From contig PLRW01000029.1 in the NCBI GenBank assembly GCA_003164955.1, positions 58,817 to 122,816 on the forward strand: a stretch of 64,000 nt of DNA, in the 5' to 3' direction. The notes beneath the pieces are model-generated. The model saw only the letters and a list, made by a program, of their open reading frames with translations, was not told the origin of the DNA and searched no databases. The position numbers and the translations under genes were made by a program. Shown in pieces: positions 53,278 to 61,053 of this stretch; the stretch's first letter is position 1, and each line of letters begins with the position of its first letter. The DNA is from Actinomycetota bacterium (GTDB lineage Bacteria > Actinomycetota > Actinomycetes > Streptosporangiales > Streptosporangiaceae).

Positions 53278-53559
53278 CACCGTGCCATTAGGCAACCCAT
53301 TTCCCCGGGGTGTGCTCGATAGTCAACGTTGTCCTGTACGGTAACGTTCCCGCCGGGCGGCGGGGATGGTCTCAGTGTGACTAATGGCAGTCCGCGAGAG
53401 GTGCTTGTTCTGTGCATTAAATCCTGAAGACTTGACTAGTTAGCGCAGGCCAGCTAGGCAATTCCGGTGCGAATTCCCGCGCCGATGCACGTGCATTCAA
53501 GATGTCACTGGATACCGTGCCTTAGGCCGACTTGGGAACCGGGGGGTGAAACGCTAATT
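53278..53559. other. Non-coding region after the tRNA-like gene
   Basis: About 280 bases of mixed composition with no gene. Short palindromic patches occur (AACGTT near 53322 and again near 53342), and stretches such as GACTTGACTAGTTAGCG near 53430 are AT-richer than the genome average. No terminator or second tRNA could be drawn. Confidence 0.4.
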
Positions 53560-53970
53560 TCATCCGCTGATGGATGGACCTGTCCGGGAAAGAGTCACGC
53601 GAACGATGACCCGTCGATCCCGCACCATGGCTGCTCGGTAGTCACTCCAGTCGGGGTGCTTGCCGGAGACCGTCCGGTAGTAATCGACCAGTAGTTCCAT
53701 GGCGTCCGGCAGCGAGATGACCTCCGCCGTCCCCTCGGCCTGGACCCATTCGCCGAAGAAGCCGTCGGTGAATGCACATACGGACGCGAATGGGGTTCGC
53801 CTGAGATTGCGGGTCTTGACCGCGGTCTCGCGGGTGCTGATCAGCACCCGGCCTGCGTCATCGACCGCGTAGACCACGGGAGACATCTGCGGGCGGCCGT
53901 CGGCCCGCAGAGTAGCCAGAATTGCCCGGTGATGGTCGCGCAGGAACTGCTGGGCGTGCGCTGCGCTCAT
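53560..53970 (-). CDS. PPOX-class F420/FMN-dependent oxidoreductase
   Basis: A 136-residue split beta-barrel flavin-fold protein. LRDHHRAILATLRADGRPQ and SPVVYAVDDAGRVLISTRET form the opening strands with the cofactor phosphate-binding region, and VKTRNLRRTPFASVCAF follows; the YYRTVSGKHPDWSDY segment is typical of F420-binding members. Such proteins reduce diverse substrates in actinobacteria; the substrate is unknown. It lies 16 bases after the DUF4287-like gene on the same strand. Confidence 0.85.
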   Translation of the reverse strand: MSAAHAQQFLRDHHRAILATLRADGRPQMSPVVYAVDDAGRVLISTRETAVKTRNLRRTPFASVCAFTDGFFGEWVQAEGTAEVISLPDAMELLVDYYRTVSGKHPDWSDYRAAMVRDRRVIVRVTLSRTGPSISG

Positions 53971-53986
53971 GAAGGGCGCGCGGGGG

Positions 53987-54220
53987 TCAGACGCTGTTCA
54001 GCCTGATACGCCTGCGGAACTCGTACTCGTGAACGATGGCGTTGGCGTAGCCATGCGAGATGCCGTGCTCGTCGGCCAGCCACTGGGCGCGCTCTTCGCA
54101 ACGGAGGAAGGCCGGGCCGGATTCAAGGCGCATGAACCACTCACGGAGGTCACTGCCTGTGACGCGGGGTATGCGTGCAATGAGATTCTTGTGCGTTTCC
54201 GGAGAGCGGGTCAGCGGCAA
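53987..54220 (-). CDS. DUF4287-like small protein
   Basis: About 77 residues from a TTG start at 54220, chosen because a GGAGG site lies a few bases upstream on the minus strand and the longer ORF before it has an unlikely N-terminus. DLREWFMRLESG and the C-terminal WLADEHGISHGYANAIVHEY match the DUF4287 pattern (HG..HGYAN). Function is unknown. Probably the first gene of an operon with the split-barrel oxidoreductase. Confidence 0.72.
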   Translation of the reverse strand: MPLTRSPETHKNLIARIPRVTGSDLREWFMRLESGPAFLRCEERAQWLADEHGISHGYANAIVHEYEFRRRIRLNSV

Positions 54221-54395
54221 TTGGCACCTCCATGGGGGTGAAGCCTCTTGCTGTGAGCCTGCCTCACCGCCTCGCGCGTGGCAAGACCTGGTCGCCACCT
54301 TTCCTTAACGACGGGTAAATCTGCTCTGTCCGCTGGCTGTCACCGTCGTGGCGCTCAGGCTCACGGCGGCATCGGGCCTGCTGCCGCGCAGACGA

Positions 54396-54431
54396 GGCGG
54401 CCTGCCCTCACACGCGGTGGGGCAGGCCGCC
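54396..54431. terminator. Strong 12-bp hairpin after the thiolase gene
   Basis: GGCGGCCTGCCC (54396-54407) is perfectly complementary to GGGCAGGCCGCC (54420-54431), with a 12-base loop. It lies 14 bases past the minus-strand thiolase stop and should terminate that gene. Confidence 0.8.
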
Positions 54432-54445
54432 CGGGAGAGCGCCTG

Positions 54446-55666
54446 TTACGAAAGCCGCTCGATGACCATGGCCATGCCCTGGCCACCGCCGACGCACATC
54501 GTCTCCAGCCCGAGCGTCTTGTCGTGGAACTGGAGGCTGTTCAGCAGCGTCGTCGTGATGCGCGCCCCGGTCATGCCGAACGGATGCCCGACGGCGATCG
54601 CGCCGCCGTTGACGTTCAGCTTGTCGAGGTCGATGCCGAGTTCGCGGTAAGAGGGGATCACCTGCGCCGCGAAGGCCTCGTTGATCTCCACCAGGTCGAT
54701 GTCGCTGATGGCCATGCCGGCCAGGGACAGCGCACGACGGGACGCCGCGACCGGGCCGAGGCCCATGATCTCCGGCGACAGGGCCGACACCGCCGTGGAG
54801 ACGATCCGCCCGAGCGGTGTGATGCCGAGCTCGGCGGCCTTGGTGTCGCTCATGATGATGACCGCGGCCGCGCCGTCGTTCAGCGCGCAGCAGTTGCCCG
54901 CGGTCACGGTGCCATCCGGCCGGAACACCGGCTTGAGGGCCGACACCTTCTCCAGCGTTGTCCCGGCGCGCGGGCCGTCGTCCGCCGCTACGGTGCTGCC
55001 GTCCGGCAGTGTCACGGGGGTGATCTCGTGCGGCCAGAATCCGTTGGCGATCGCCTTCTCGGCCAGGTTCTGCGACCGCACACCGAATTCGTCCTGCTCC
55101 GCGCGGGTGATGCCGCGCAGGCCGGCCACGTTCTCGGCGGTCTCGCCCATCGCGATGTAGACGTCAGGAATCTTCTCGTCCTCGCGCGGGTCATGCCAGG
55201 TGCCCGCACCGCCCTCGCGCGCCTGCTCCGTCCGGCCTTCGGCGTCCGCGAACACCGGGTTGCGCGTGTTCGGCCAGCTGTCACTGCTCCCGTTGGCAAA
55301 GCGGCTCACGCATTCGACGCCCGCCGAGATAAAGACGTCGGCCTCCCCGGCCTTGATGGCGTGAAAGGCCATCCGCGTGGTCTGGAGCGACGACGAGCAG
55401 TAACGGGTCACCGTGGTTCCGGGCAGGCTGTCGTGGCCGAGCAGCACGGCGACGACCCGCGCCATGTTGAACCCCTGCTCCCCGCCGGGCAGCCCACAGC
55501 CCAGCAGCAGGTCATCGATGTCCTCCGGGTCGAGCTGGGGCACGTTGCCCAGCGCGGCCGTGATCATCTGGGTCACCAGGTCGTCCGGCCTGATACTGGC
55601 GAGGGACCCCTTGAACGCGCGGCCAATCGGGGATCGCGCCGTTGCGACGACAACTGCCTCCGGCAT
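54446..55666 (-). CDS. Acetyl-CoA C-acetyltransferase / 3-ketoacyl-CoA thiolase
   Basis: A 406-residue thiolase. The nucleophile is in [12 protein letters not shown] (usual form CASS/G), the second catalytic residues are in [16 protein letters not shown], and [16 protein letters not shown] has the acid/base Cys. An AAGGAGGC site precedes the ATG. It cleaves or forms 3-ketoacyl-CoA in fatty acid oxidation or acetoacetyl-CoA metabolism; the exact chain-length preference is unclear. It is divergent from the CBS gene, with a 171-base shared promoter region. Confidence 0.9.
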   Translation of the reverse strand: MPEAVVVATARSPIGRAFKGSLASIRPDDLVTQMITAALGNVPQLDPEDIDDLLLGCGLPGGEQGFNMARVVAVLLGHDSLPGTTVTRYCSSSLQTTRMAFHAIKAGEADVFISAGVECVSRFANGSSDSWPNTRNPVFADAEGRTEQAREGGAGTWHDPREDEKIPDVYIAMGETAENVAGLRGITRAEQDEFGVRSQNLAEKAIANGFWPHEITPVTLPDGSTVAADDGPRAGTTLEKVSALKPVFRPDGTVTAGNCCALNDGAAAVIIMSDTKAAELGITPLGRIVSTAVSALSPEIMGLGPVAASRRALSLAGMAISDIDLVEINEAFAAQVIPSYRELGIDLDKLNVNGGAIAVGHPFGMTGARITTTLLNSLQFHDKTLGLETMCVGGGQGMAMVIERLS

Positions 55667-55837
55667 GGAATCGGCCTCCTTCGTGCGGCACTCAATTACT
55701 GGTTAGTAGCGTATGCCCGTCGCGGCGGGGCCGCGCGAACAGCCTGGGACGTCGGATAACGTCAGAGCAGCCAGGAGACCCATGGGGCCCGGCCCAGACG
55801 GGCCGTTGGCCCCGGCCATAAAGGAATCGCGACGAGC

Positions 55838-57226
55838 ATGCAGGTACACGATTCCCTGACCGAGACGGTGGGCAACACTCCGCTGGTCAGGCTGCGCGAG
55901 GTGACGCGTGAACTGCGCCTGATGGGTGCCGGGCCCGACGTCCTCGCGAAGGTGGAGTACTTCAACCCGGGTGGTTCGGTCAAGGACCGCATCGCCCTGC
56001 GCATGATCCAGGCTGCGGAGGCATCCGGGCAGCTCGGGCCGGGGGGCACGATCGTTGAGCCGACCTCGGGCAATACCGGCGTCGGGCTGGCTATCGTGGC
56101 CGCCGAGCGGGGCTACAAGTGCGTGTTCGTCTGCCCGGACAAGGTCGGGCAGGACAAGCTCGCCGTGCTGCGCGCGTACGGGGCCGATGTCGTTGTCTGC
56201 CCGAGCTCGGTTCCGCCCGCCCACCCGGAGTCCTACTACAGCGTGGCCCGCCGGATGGCCGCCGAACTGCCCGGTGGCTGGCAGCCCGACCAGTACGCCA
56301 ATCCGGAGAACCCCGCGTCGCACTACGCTTCGACCGGCCCGGAGATCTGGTCGCAGACCGACGGGCGGGTCACTCATTTCGTGGCCGGGATCGGCACCGG
56401 CGGGACGATCAGCGGCGCGGGCGGGTACCTGAAGGAGGTGTCCGGGGGCCGGGTCAGGGTGATCGGCGCGGACCCGGAAGGCTCGGTCTATTCGGGTGGC
56501 TCGGGGCGCCCCTACCTGGTCGAGGGAGTTGGCGAGGACATCTGGCCGGACACCTACGATCGCGCGGTCTGCGACGAGGTTATCGCGGTCAGCGACGCGG
56601 AGTCCTTCCTGATGACGCGCCGGCTGGCCCGCGAGGAGGCTCTCCTCGTCGGCGGGTCCAGCGGGCTGGCGGTCGCGGCGGCGATCCGCATCGCGAAGGA
56701 CGCCCGGCCGGGCGACGTGATCGTGGTGCTGCTTCCCGATGGCGGCCGCGGATACCTCTCCAAGATCTTCAATGACGAGTGGATGGCCGACTACGGCTTC
56801 CTTTCCGCCGAGACCGGGGAGCCGCTCATCAGTGACGTACTGGCCAAGAAGGAGCGCGAGATCCCCGAGTTCGTGCACGCGCACCCGGGTGAGACGGTCG
56901 CCCAGGCCATCGCCCTGCTGCGCGAGTACGACGTCTCCCAGCTCCCGGTGGTCAACGAGGAGCCGCCGTTGATGGCGGCCGAAATAGTCGGCTCCATCGT
57001 CGAGCGTGACCTGCTGGACGCACTGGTGACCGGGCGCGCCCGGCCGGGTGACCCGCTGACCGGCCACATGTCGGCGCCGCTGCCCACGGTCGGTTCCGGT
57101 GAGCCGGTGAGCAGCGCGGTCGCGGCCCTGGAACAGGCGGGCGCGGCCGTCGTGCACGTGGATGGCAAGCCGTCGGGCCTCCTGACGCGGCAGGACCTGC
57201 TGACTTTCCTGGCCGGGAGTGGATGA
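55838..57226 (+). CDS. Cystathionine beta-synthase with C-terminal CBS domains
   Basis: A 462-residue PLP enzyme. NPGGSVKDRIALRMIQ contains the PLP lysine, TSGNTGVGLAIVAA binds the substrate carboxylate, and GIGTGGTISGAGGYLKE is the PLP phosphate loop. Residues about 335-455 hold two CBS modules (ISDVLAKKE, then DPLTGHMSAPLPTV) that may bind adenosyl ligands. No heme-binding N-terminal extension is present. With the next gene it converts homocysteine and serine to cysteine (reverse transsulfuration). ATG 55838 is followed 2 bases after its stop by that gene. Confidence 0.9.
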   Translation: MQVHDSLTETVGNTPLVRLREVTRELRLMGAGPDVLAKVEYFNPGGSVKDRIALRMIQAAEASGQLGPGGTIVEPTSGNTGVGLAIVAAERGYKCVFVCPDKVGQDKLAVLRAYGADVVVCPSSVPPAHPESYYSVARRMAAELPGGWQPDQYANPENPASHYASTGPEIWSQTDGRVTHFVAGIGTGGTISGAGGYLKEVSGGRVRVIGADPEGSVYSGGSGRPYLVEGVGEDIWPDTYDRAVCDEVIAVSDAESFLMTRRLAREEALLVGGSSGLAVAAAIRIAKDARPGDVIVVLLPDGGRGYLSKIFNDEWMADYGFLSAETGEPLISDVLAKKEREIPEFVHAHPGETVAQAIALLREYDVSQLPVVNEEPPLMAAEIVGSIVERDLLDALVTGRARPGDPLTGHMSAPLPTVGSGEPVSSAVAALEQAGAAVVHVDGKPSGLLTRQDLLTFLAGSG

Positions 57227-57227
57227 C

Positions 57228-58415
57228 ATGACCATGCCGAACGGGCCCCACCGGGGGTCATCCGCGCCTGGTTTCGAGACCCTGGCCATCCACGCCGGAC
57301 AGGATCCGGACCAGGTGACCGGGGCCGTCGTGCCGCCGATCTACCAGACCTCCACGTTCAAGCAGGACGGCGTGGGCGGCCTGCGCGGGGGGTTTGAGTA
57401 CTCGCGTACCGCCAACCCGACCCGGAGCGCCCTGGAAGAATGCCTCGCCGCGCTCGAAGGAAGTACCCCGGCCGGCACCCGCGCCCTCGCCTTCGCCTCG
57501 GGCATGGCCGCGGAGGACTGCCTGATCCGCACCATTTGCTCGCCCGGCGACCGGGTCATCATCCCCGATGACGCCTACGGCGGTACTTACCGGCTGTTCT
57601 CCACGGTGCTCGCGCGCTGGGGCCTGGACTGTGTCCCGGTGCACCTGCCCGACGTGGCCGCCGTCCGCCGTTGCCTGGCCGAGCGCCCGGCGCGCATCCT
57701 CTGGGTGGAGACACCGACCAACCCGCTGCTCGCCATCGCCGACATCGCCGCACTGTCAGAGGCCGCGCACGAGGCGGGCGCGATGCTGGTCGTGGACAAC
57801 ACGTTCGCCTCCCCGCGCCTGCAGCGGCCACTGGACCTGGGCGCGGACGTGGTGGTGCACTCGACCACCAAGTACCTGGGCGGGCATTCCGACGTGATCG
57901 GCGGGGCGCTGATCACATCGGACGGGGACATCGTGGAGCGCACGGCGTTCCTGCGGAACGCGACGGGCGGGGTACCGGGGCCGTTCGACTCGTGGCTGAC
58001 GTTGCGCGGCATCCGGACCCTCGCGGTGCGGATGGACCGGCACTGTGAGACAGCCGCAAGGGTCGCCGAGATGCTCGGCCGCCACCCGGCGGTGACGCAG
58101 GTGCTGTACCCGGGCCTGCCGTCACATCCGGGTCATGCGGTCGCGGCCAAGCAAATGAGCGGGTTCGGCGGGATGGTGTCCTTCCGTGTACGGGGTGGCG
58201 AGGAGGCTGCGCTCGCCGTCTGCGGGCGGACCCGGCTGTTCACACTCGGCGAGTCTCTGGGGGGAGTGGAATCGCTGATCGAGCATCCCGGCCGGATGAC
58301 GCACGCGTCGGTCGCAGGCTCACCGCTGGAGGTGCCGGCAGATCTGATCCGGCTGTCCGTCGGCCTCGAAGACGCCGACGACCTGCTCGATGACCTGAAC
58401 CAGGCGCTGTGCTAA
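57228..58415 (+). CDS. Cystathionine gamma-lyase/gamma-synthase (Cys/Met PLP family)
   Basis: A 395-residue enzyme of the Cys/Met-metabolism PLP family. FEYSRTANPTRSALEECLAA, FASGMAAEDC and VVHSTTKYLGGHSDVIGGAL with the PLP lysine are typical; EHPGRMTHAS closes the active site. Sequence cannot settle lyase against synthase, but pairing with cystathionine beta-synthase favours gamma-lyase or a dual enzyme. ATG 57228 (GGGAG upstream) is chosen; a GTG at 57219 overlapping CBS is an alternative. Confidence 0.88.
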   Translation: MTMPNGPHRGSSAPGFETLAIHAGQDPDQVTGAVVPPIYQTSTFKQDGVGGLRGGFEYSRTANPTRSALEECLAALEGSTPAGTRALAFASGMAAEDCLIRTICSPGDRVIIPDDAYGGTYRLFSTVLARWGLDCVPVHLPDVAAVRRCLAERPARILWVETPTNPLLAIADIAALSEAAHEAGAMLVVDNTFASPRLQRPLDLGADVVVHSTTKYLGGHSDVIGGALITSDGDIVERTAFLRNATGGVPGPFDSWLTLRGIRTLAVRMDRHCETAARVAEMLGRHPAVTQVLYPGLPSHPGHAVAAKQMSGFGGMVSFRVRGGEEAALAVCGRTRLFTLGESLGGVESLIEHPGRMTHASVAGSPLEVPADLIRLSVGLEDADDLLDDLNQALC

Positions 58416-58656
58416 CCCGGGGGGCGACCCCCCGGACCCCCCGCATGCGCTCCGCGCCCCGCTGGGGTAACTCGCCGGCACACCGGCCGCTCACCCAGGC
58501 CTCCGGCCTGGGGTCGCTGGGCCGGTAGCGATCGCCTCGTCCGTAACTGTGCTGGCCCGGGGGCGACCCCCCGGACCTCCCCGCCCCGCTGGGTACTTCG
58601 CCGGCACACCGGCCGCTCACCGGGCCAGAGGCCCGGCTGGGCCGGTATGAGCGCCT
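58414..58656 (+). repeat. Dispersed intergenic repeat, copy B (two units, plus orientation)
   Basis: Two tandem units, about 58414-58550 and 58550-58656, each starting with a CCGGGGGG/CCCCCCGG-type hairpin, then GCGCTCCGCGCCCCGC-like (first unit), a CACACCGGCCGCTCAC block and a GCTGGGCCGG block. The units match copy A in the opposite orientation and copy C at the window end. The array fills the gap between the convergent cystathionine lyase/synthase gene and a small membrane protein gene and may act as a terminator. Confidence 0.88.
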
Positions 58657-58675
58657 GGCCGGGCCGGCGCCCCTG

Positions 58676-58990
58676 TCAGTGGCGGGCGGCGGGTGAGTTC
58701 GGGCGGGATCCGGCGCTCGCCGCCTTGGGCTGGAACGAGAGCGCGAACCAGGCCGCGACGAAGAAGATGACGCCCAGCACCAGGCAGCCTGCCCCGCGCA
58801 GCTGGTGATTCTTGCCGGAGCCGACCGCGGTGGCCGCCAGGTGCCCCGGGATCATGCTGGGCAGCGACTTGGACGGCTCGGCCAGGTAAAGAACGCCGAG
58901 GATGACGAGCAGGATGGCGATAATGGCCAGAATCACGGCGGTGACGACCCGGGCGGCCGGGCGGCCGGGCGACGAGCTGACAGAAGCCAA
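58676..58990 (-). CDS. Small two-helix membrane protein of unknown function
   Basis: A 104-residue protein with hydrophobic helices at about residues 13-36 (VVTAVILAIIAILLVILGVL) and 66-85 (GAGCLVLGVIFFVAAWFAL). The start is TTG, with a perfect AGGAGG site four bases upstream on the minus strand. I do not recognise a family. It follows the chelatase-like pair on the same strand by 36 bases and may be co-transcribed with it. Confidence 0.72.
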   Translation of the reverse strand: MASVSSSPGRPAARVVTAVILAIIAILLVILGVLYLAEPSKSLPSMIPGHLAATAVGSGKNHQLRGAGCLVLGVIFFVAAWFALSFQPKAASAGSRPNSPAARH

Positions 58991-59026
58991 TTTTCCTCCT
59001 AAAACGGACGGTGCCAGGAGGAAAAC

Positions 59027-61000
59027 CTACCGCCGTTCGGCTCTCCGGGTACGAAGGAAGTCTTTTACAACATACTCGCCGAGGCGTTCGGGCTGAGCGC
59101 GGAGCACGCGGCCACCGTTGCGCCGGGCCACGTTGTCCACGAACGCCGTCAGGCGGTCGTCTTCGGCCAGCATGAAGATGTTCAGCGCCGCTCCACGCCG
59201 CGTCATCTTGTCCACTTCGGCCAGCGTGAGCTGGAGCGTCTCCGGGGCTGGCGGCCAGTCGAACCAGGACCGGCCGTCCCGCTGCAGGTGCGCGGTGGGC
59301 TCGCCGTCGGTCACGATGAGCACGACCGGCTCCTGCTCCGGATGGCGATCCAGATGCCGTCCGGCGAGTACTAGCGCGTGGTGCAGGTTGGTGCCCTGCA
59401 CCATCTCCCAGCCGAGTCCGGCGAGTTCCGTCTCCCGCAGTTCGCGCGCGTAGTTGGAGAAGCCGACCACCTGCAGCGCGTCCTGCGGGAAGCGCATGCG
59501 CATCAGGGCGTGCAGGGCGAGCGCGGTCTGCTTGGCCGCCGCCCACGTGCCGCGCAGCGCCATCGAGTAGGAGAGGTCGACGAGCAGGCTCACCGCGGCC
59601 CCGCCGCGCTGCTCGGTCTCCGCGACCTCGAAGTCCCCGGGGTCCAGCCGTACCCGGGACACCTCCCGCCGCCGCGTGTCCGGCTCGGTGCGCGCCTGGC
59701 GGAGGAGTGCCTTCCGGACCGTCGCCGCGGTGTCGATCGGCTGCTCGTCGCCGAACTCCCAGGCCCGGCTGCTGCCGGTCAGCTCGCCTGCCTGCCCGGC
59801 GTCGCGGCGGTCGTGGTCGCCCCGGCGCCCGGTGGACAATCCGGGGAACACCCGGCGCAGCGCGGTTTCGCCGAGCCGGCGTACCGCGCGGGGGGTCAGG
59901 TCGAGGCGGCCGCCGTTGCGGTTCAGGTAGCCTTGCTCCTCCAGTTCCCGCTCCACCCGGCGCAGCGCCTCGACGTCGTCCACTGCCTGGCGGCCGAACG
60001 CACGGCGGACCGCGTCCTCGTCGATGTCGTCGAGGCGGGCTCCCGGGTAGTCCTGGCCGAGCGCGTTCTCCAGCTCGGCCAGGTCCGCCAGGTCGGCCAG
60101 CGCGGTCGTGGCGTCGCCGAGCCCGAGCGGCTCGTCGCCCATCATCGTCTCGCCTTGCCCGCTTTCCATGTCGGGCCGGCGGGCCCGCAGCATGTCGGAC
60201 AGGCGGGTCATCTCCACGGCGAGGCCCGCGTCGTCGAGCGCCTGCGTCATCAGGCCTGCGAGTTCCTCGCGCTGCTCCCGGCTGAGCGAGGCCATCAGCC
60301 GGTCGGCGGCGGCCATCCGGCGGACCAGCGAGTCGACGAGTTCCTCGAGGTTTTCCGGGTTGTCCGGGAACAGTTCGCCGTAGTTCTCCATGAAACGCTC
60401 GAAGTCCTCGGGCGTGTGGTCCCCGCGCGCGTCCGCTTCCAGCATGGTGTTCAGCTCGGCGAGCATGTCCTTGACCCGCTGCATCGCTTCCGGGTCCGGG
60501 TTCTGCAGGACCTGCTTCATGCCGCGGAACTGGCTGTCCAGCACCTCGCGGCGCAGCAGGTCCTTGAGCCGGTCGAACGTCTCACGGGCGGCGGCTGACC
60601 GCCACGCGTAGTCGGCCAGTTGCCGGACGGCCTGGGCGGTGTCGGACGGCAGCGCGTCGAGGTCGGCTTCGCGTAGCCGCGCTTCGTCACTGGGATCAGG
60701 GAAGAGCTCCGCGCGCTCCTGACCGATGGCCGTGTCGAGTAGCGAGCGAACCTGGTCCAGCGTGCCGTTGAGCCGCCCGCTGCTGCGGATCTCCCGCTGC
60801 CGGTCCCGCACTCGCCGGAGCAGGTCGTCCAGGCCCCGCCGGCCCGGTACCCCCCGGCGCTGCAGTTCGCGCAGCGCGTCCCCGGGCGTCGAGCCTTCCA
60901 GCACCGAATCACCCAGCGCGTCCAGGGCCCCGCGGACGTCGTACGGCGGTGCGAGCGGGTCGGGGCCGTCGGTGTACGGCCCGTAGCGGTAAGTTCCCAT
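59027..61000 (-). CDS. von Willebrand factor A (CoxE/BchD-like) domain protein
   Basis: A 657-residue cytosolic protein. Residues about 1-430 are helical and charged (EVLDSQFRGMKQVL, many Arg/Glu repeats). Residues about 450-640 are a VWA domain: MIDAS DLSYSM, then VQGTNLHHALVLAGRHL and the TDGEPTAHL loop. It is immediately downstream of an AAA+ gene (53-base gap). Together they resemble MoxR/ChlI-VWA chaperone pairs related to magnesium chelatase BchI/BchD. Client protein unknown. Confidence 0.82.
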   Translation of the reverse strand: MGTYRYGPYTDGPDPLAPPYDVRGALDALGDSVLEGSTPGDALRELQRRGVPGRRGLDDLLRRVRDRQREIRSSGRLNGTLDQVRSLLDTAIGQERAELFPDPSDEARLREADLDALPSDTAQAVRQLADYAWRSAAARETFDRLKDLLRREVLDSQFRGMKQVLQNPDPEAMQRVKDMLAELNTMLEADARGDHTPEDFERFMENYGELFPDNPENLEELVDSLVRRMAAADRLMASLSREQREELAGLMTQALDDAGLAVEMTRLSDMLRARRPDMESGQGETMMGDEPLGLGDATTALADLADLAELENALGQDYPGARLDDIDEDAVRRAFGRQAVDDVEALRRVERELEEQGYLNRNGGRLDLTPRAVRRLGETALRRVFPGLSTGRRGDHDRRDAGQAGELTGSSRAWEFGDEQPIDTAATVRKALLRQARTEPDTRRREVSRVRLDPGDFEVAETEQRGGAAVSLLVDLSYSMALRGTWAAAKQTALALHALMRMRFPQDALQVVGFSNYARELRETELAGLGWEMVQGTNLHHALVLAGRHLDRHPEQEPVVLIVTDGEPTAHLQRDGRSWFDWPPAPETLQLTLAEVDKMTRRGAALNIFMLAEDDRLTAFVDNVARRNGGRVLRAQPERLGEYVVKDFLRTRRAERR

Positions 61001-61053
61001 CAGCCGTCCCTACGTCCGGTCAGGCTCGTGCGGCCCTTGAAGGCCGGCCTTTG

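Noticed and set aside
53064..53417. Minus-strand open frame across the tRNA-like gene, with a sequence resembling GRTRTDTSDPF
   Set aside because: It is antisense to a tRNA-like locus; this kind of peptide is a well-known false protein from tRNA DNA. No ribosome binding site or family match supports it.
55703..57289. Minus-strand frame opposite the cystathionine beta-synthase gene
   Set aside because: No motif, no ribosome binding site, and the plus-strand protein has every expected catalytic residue; it is a codon-bias shadow.
59378..60598. Plus-strand frame opposite the VWA protein gene
   Set aside because: It lacks any recognisable motif and lies opposite a conserved gene with an intact MIDAS site.
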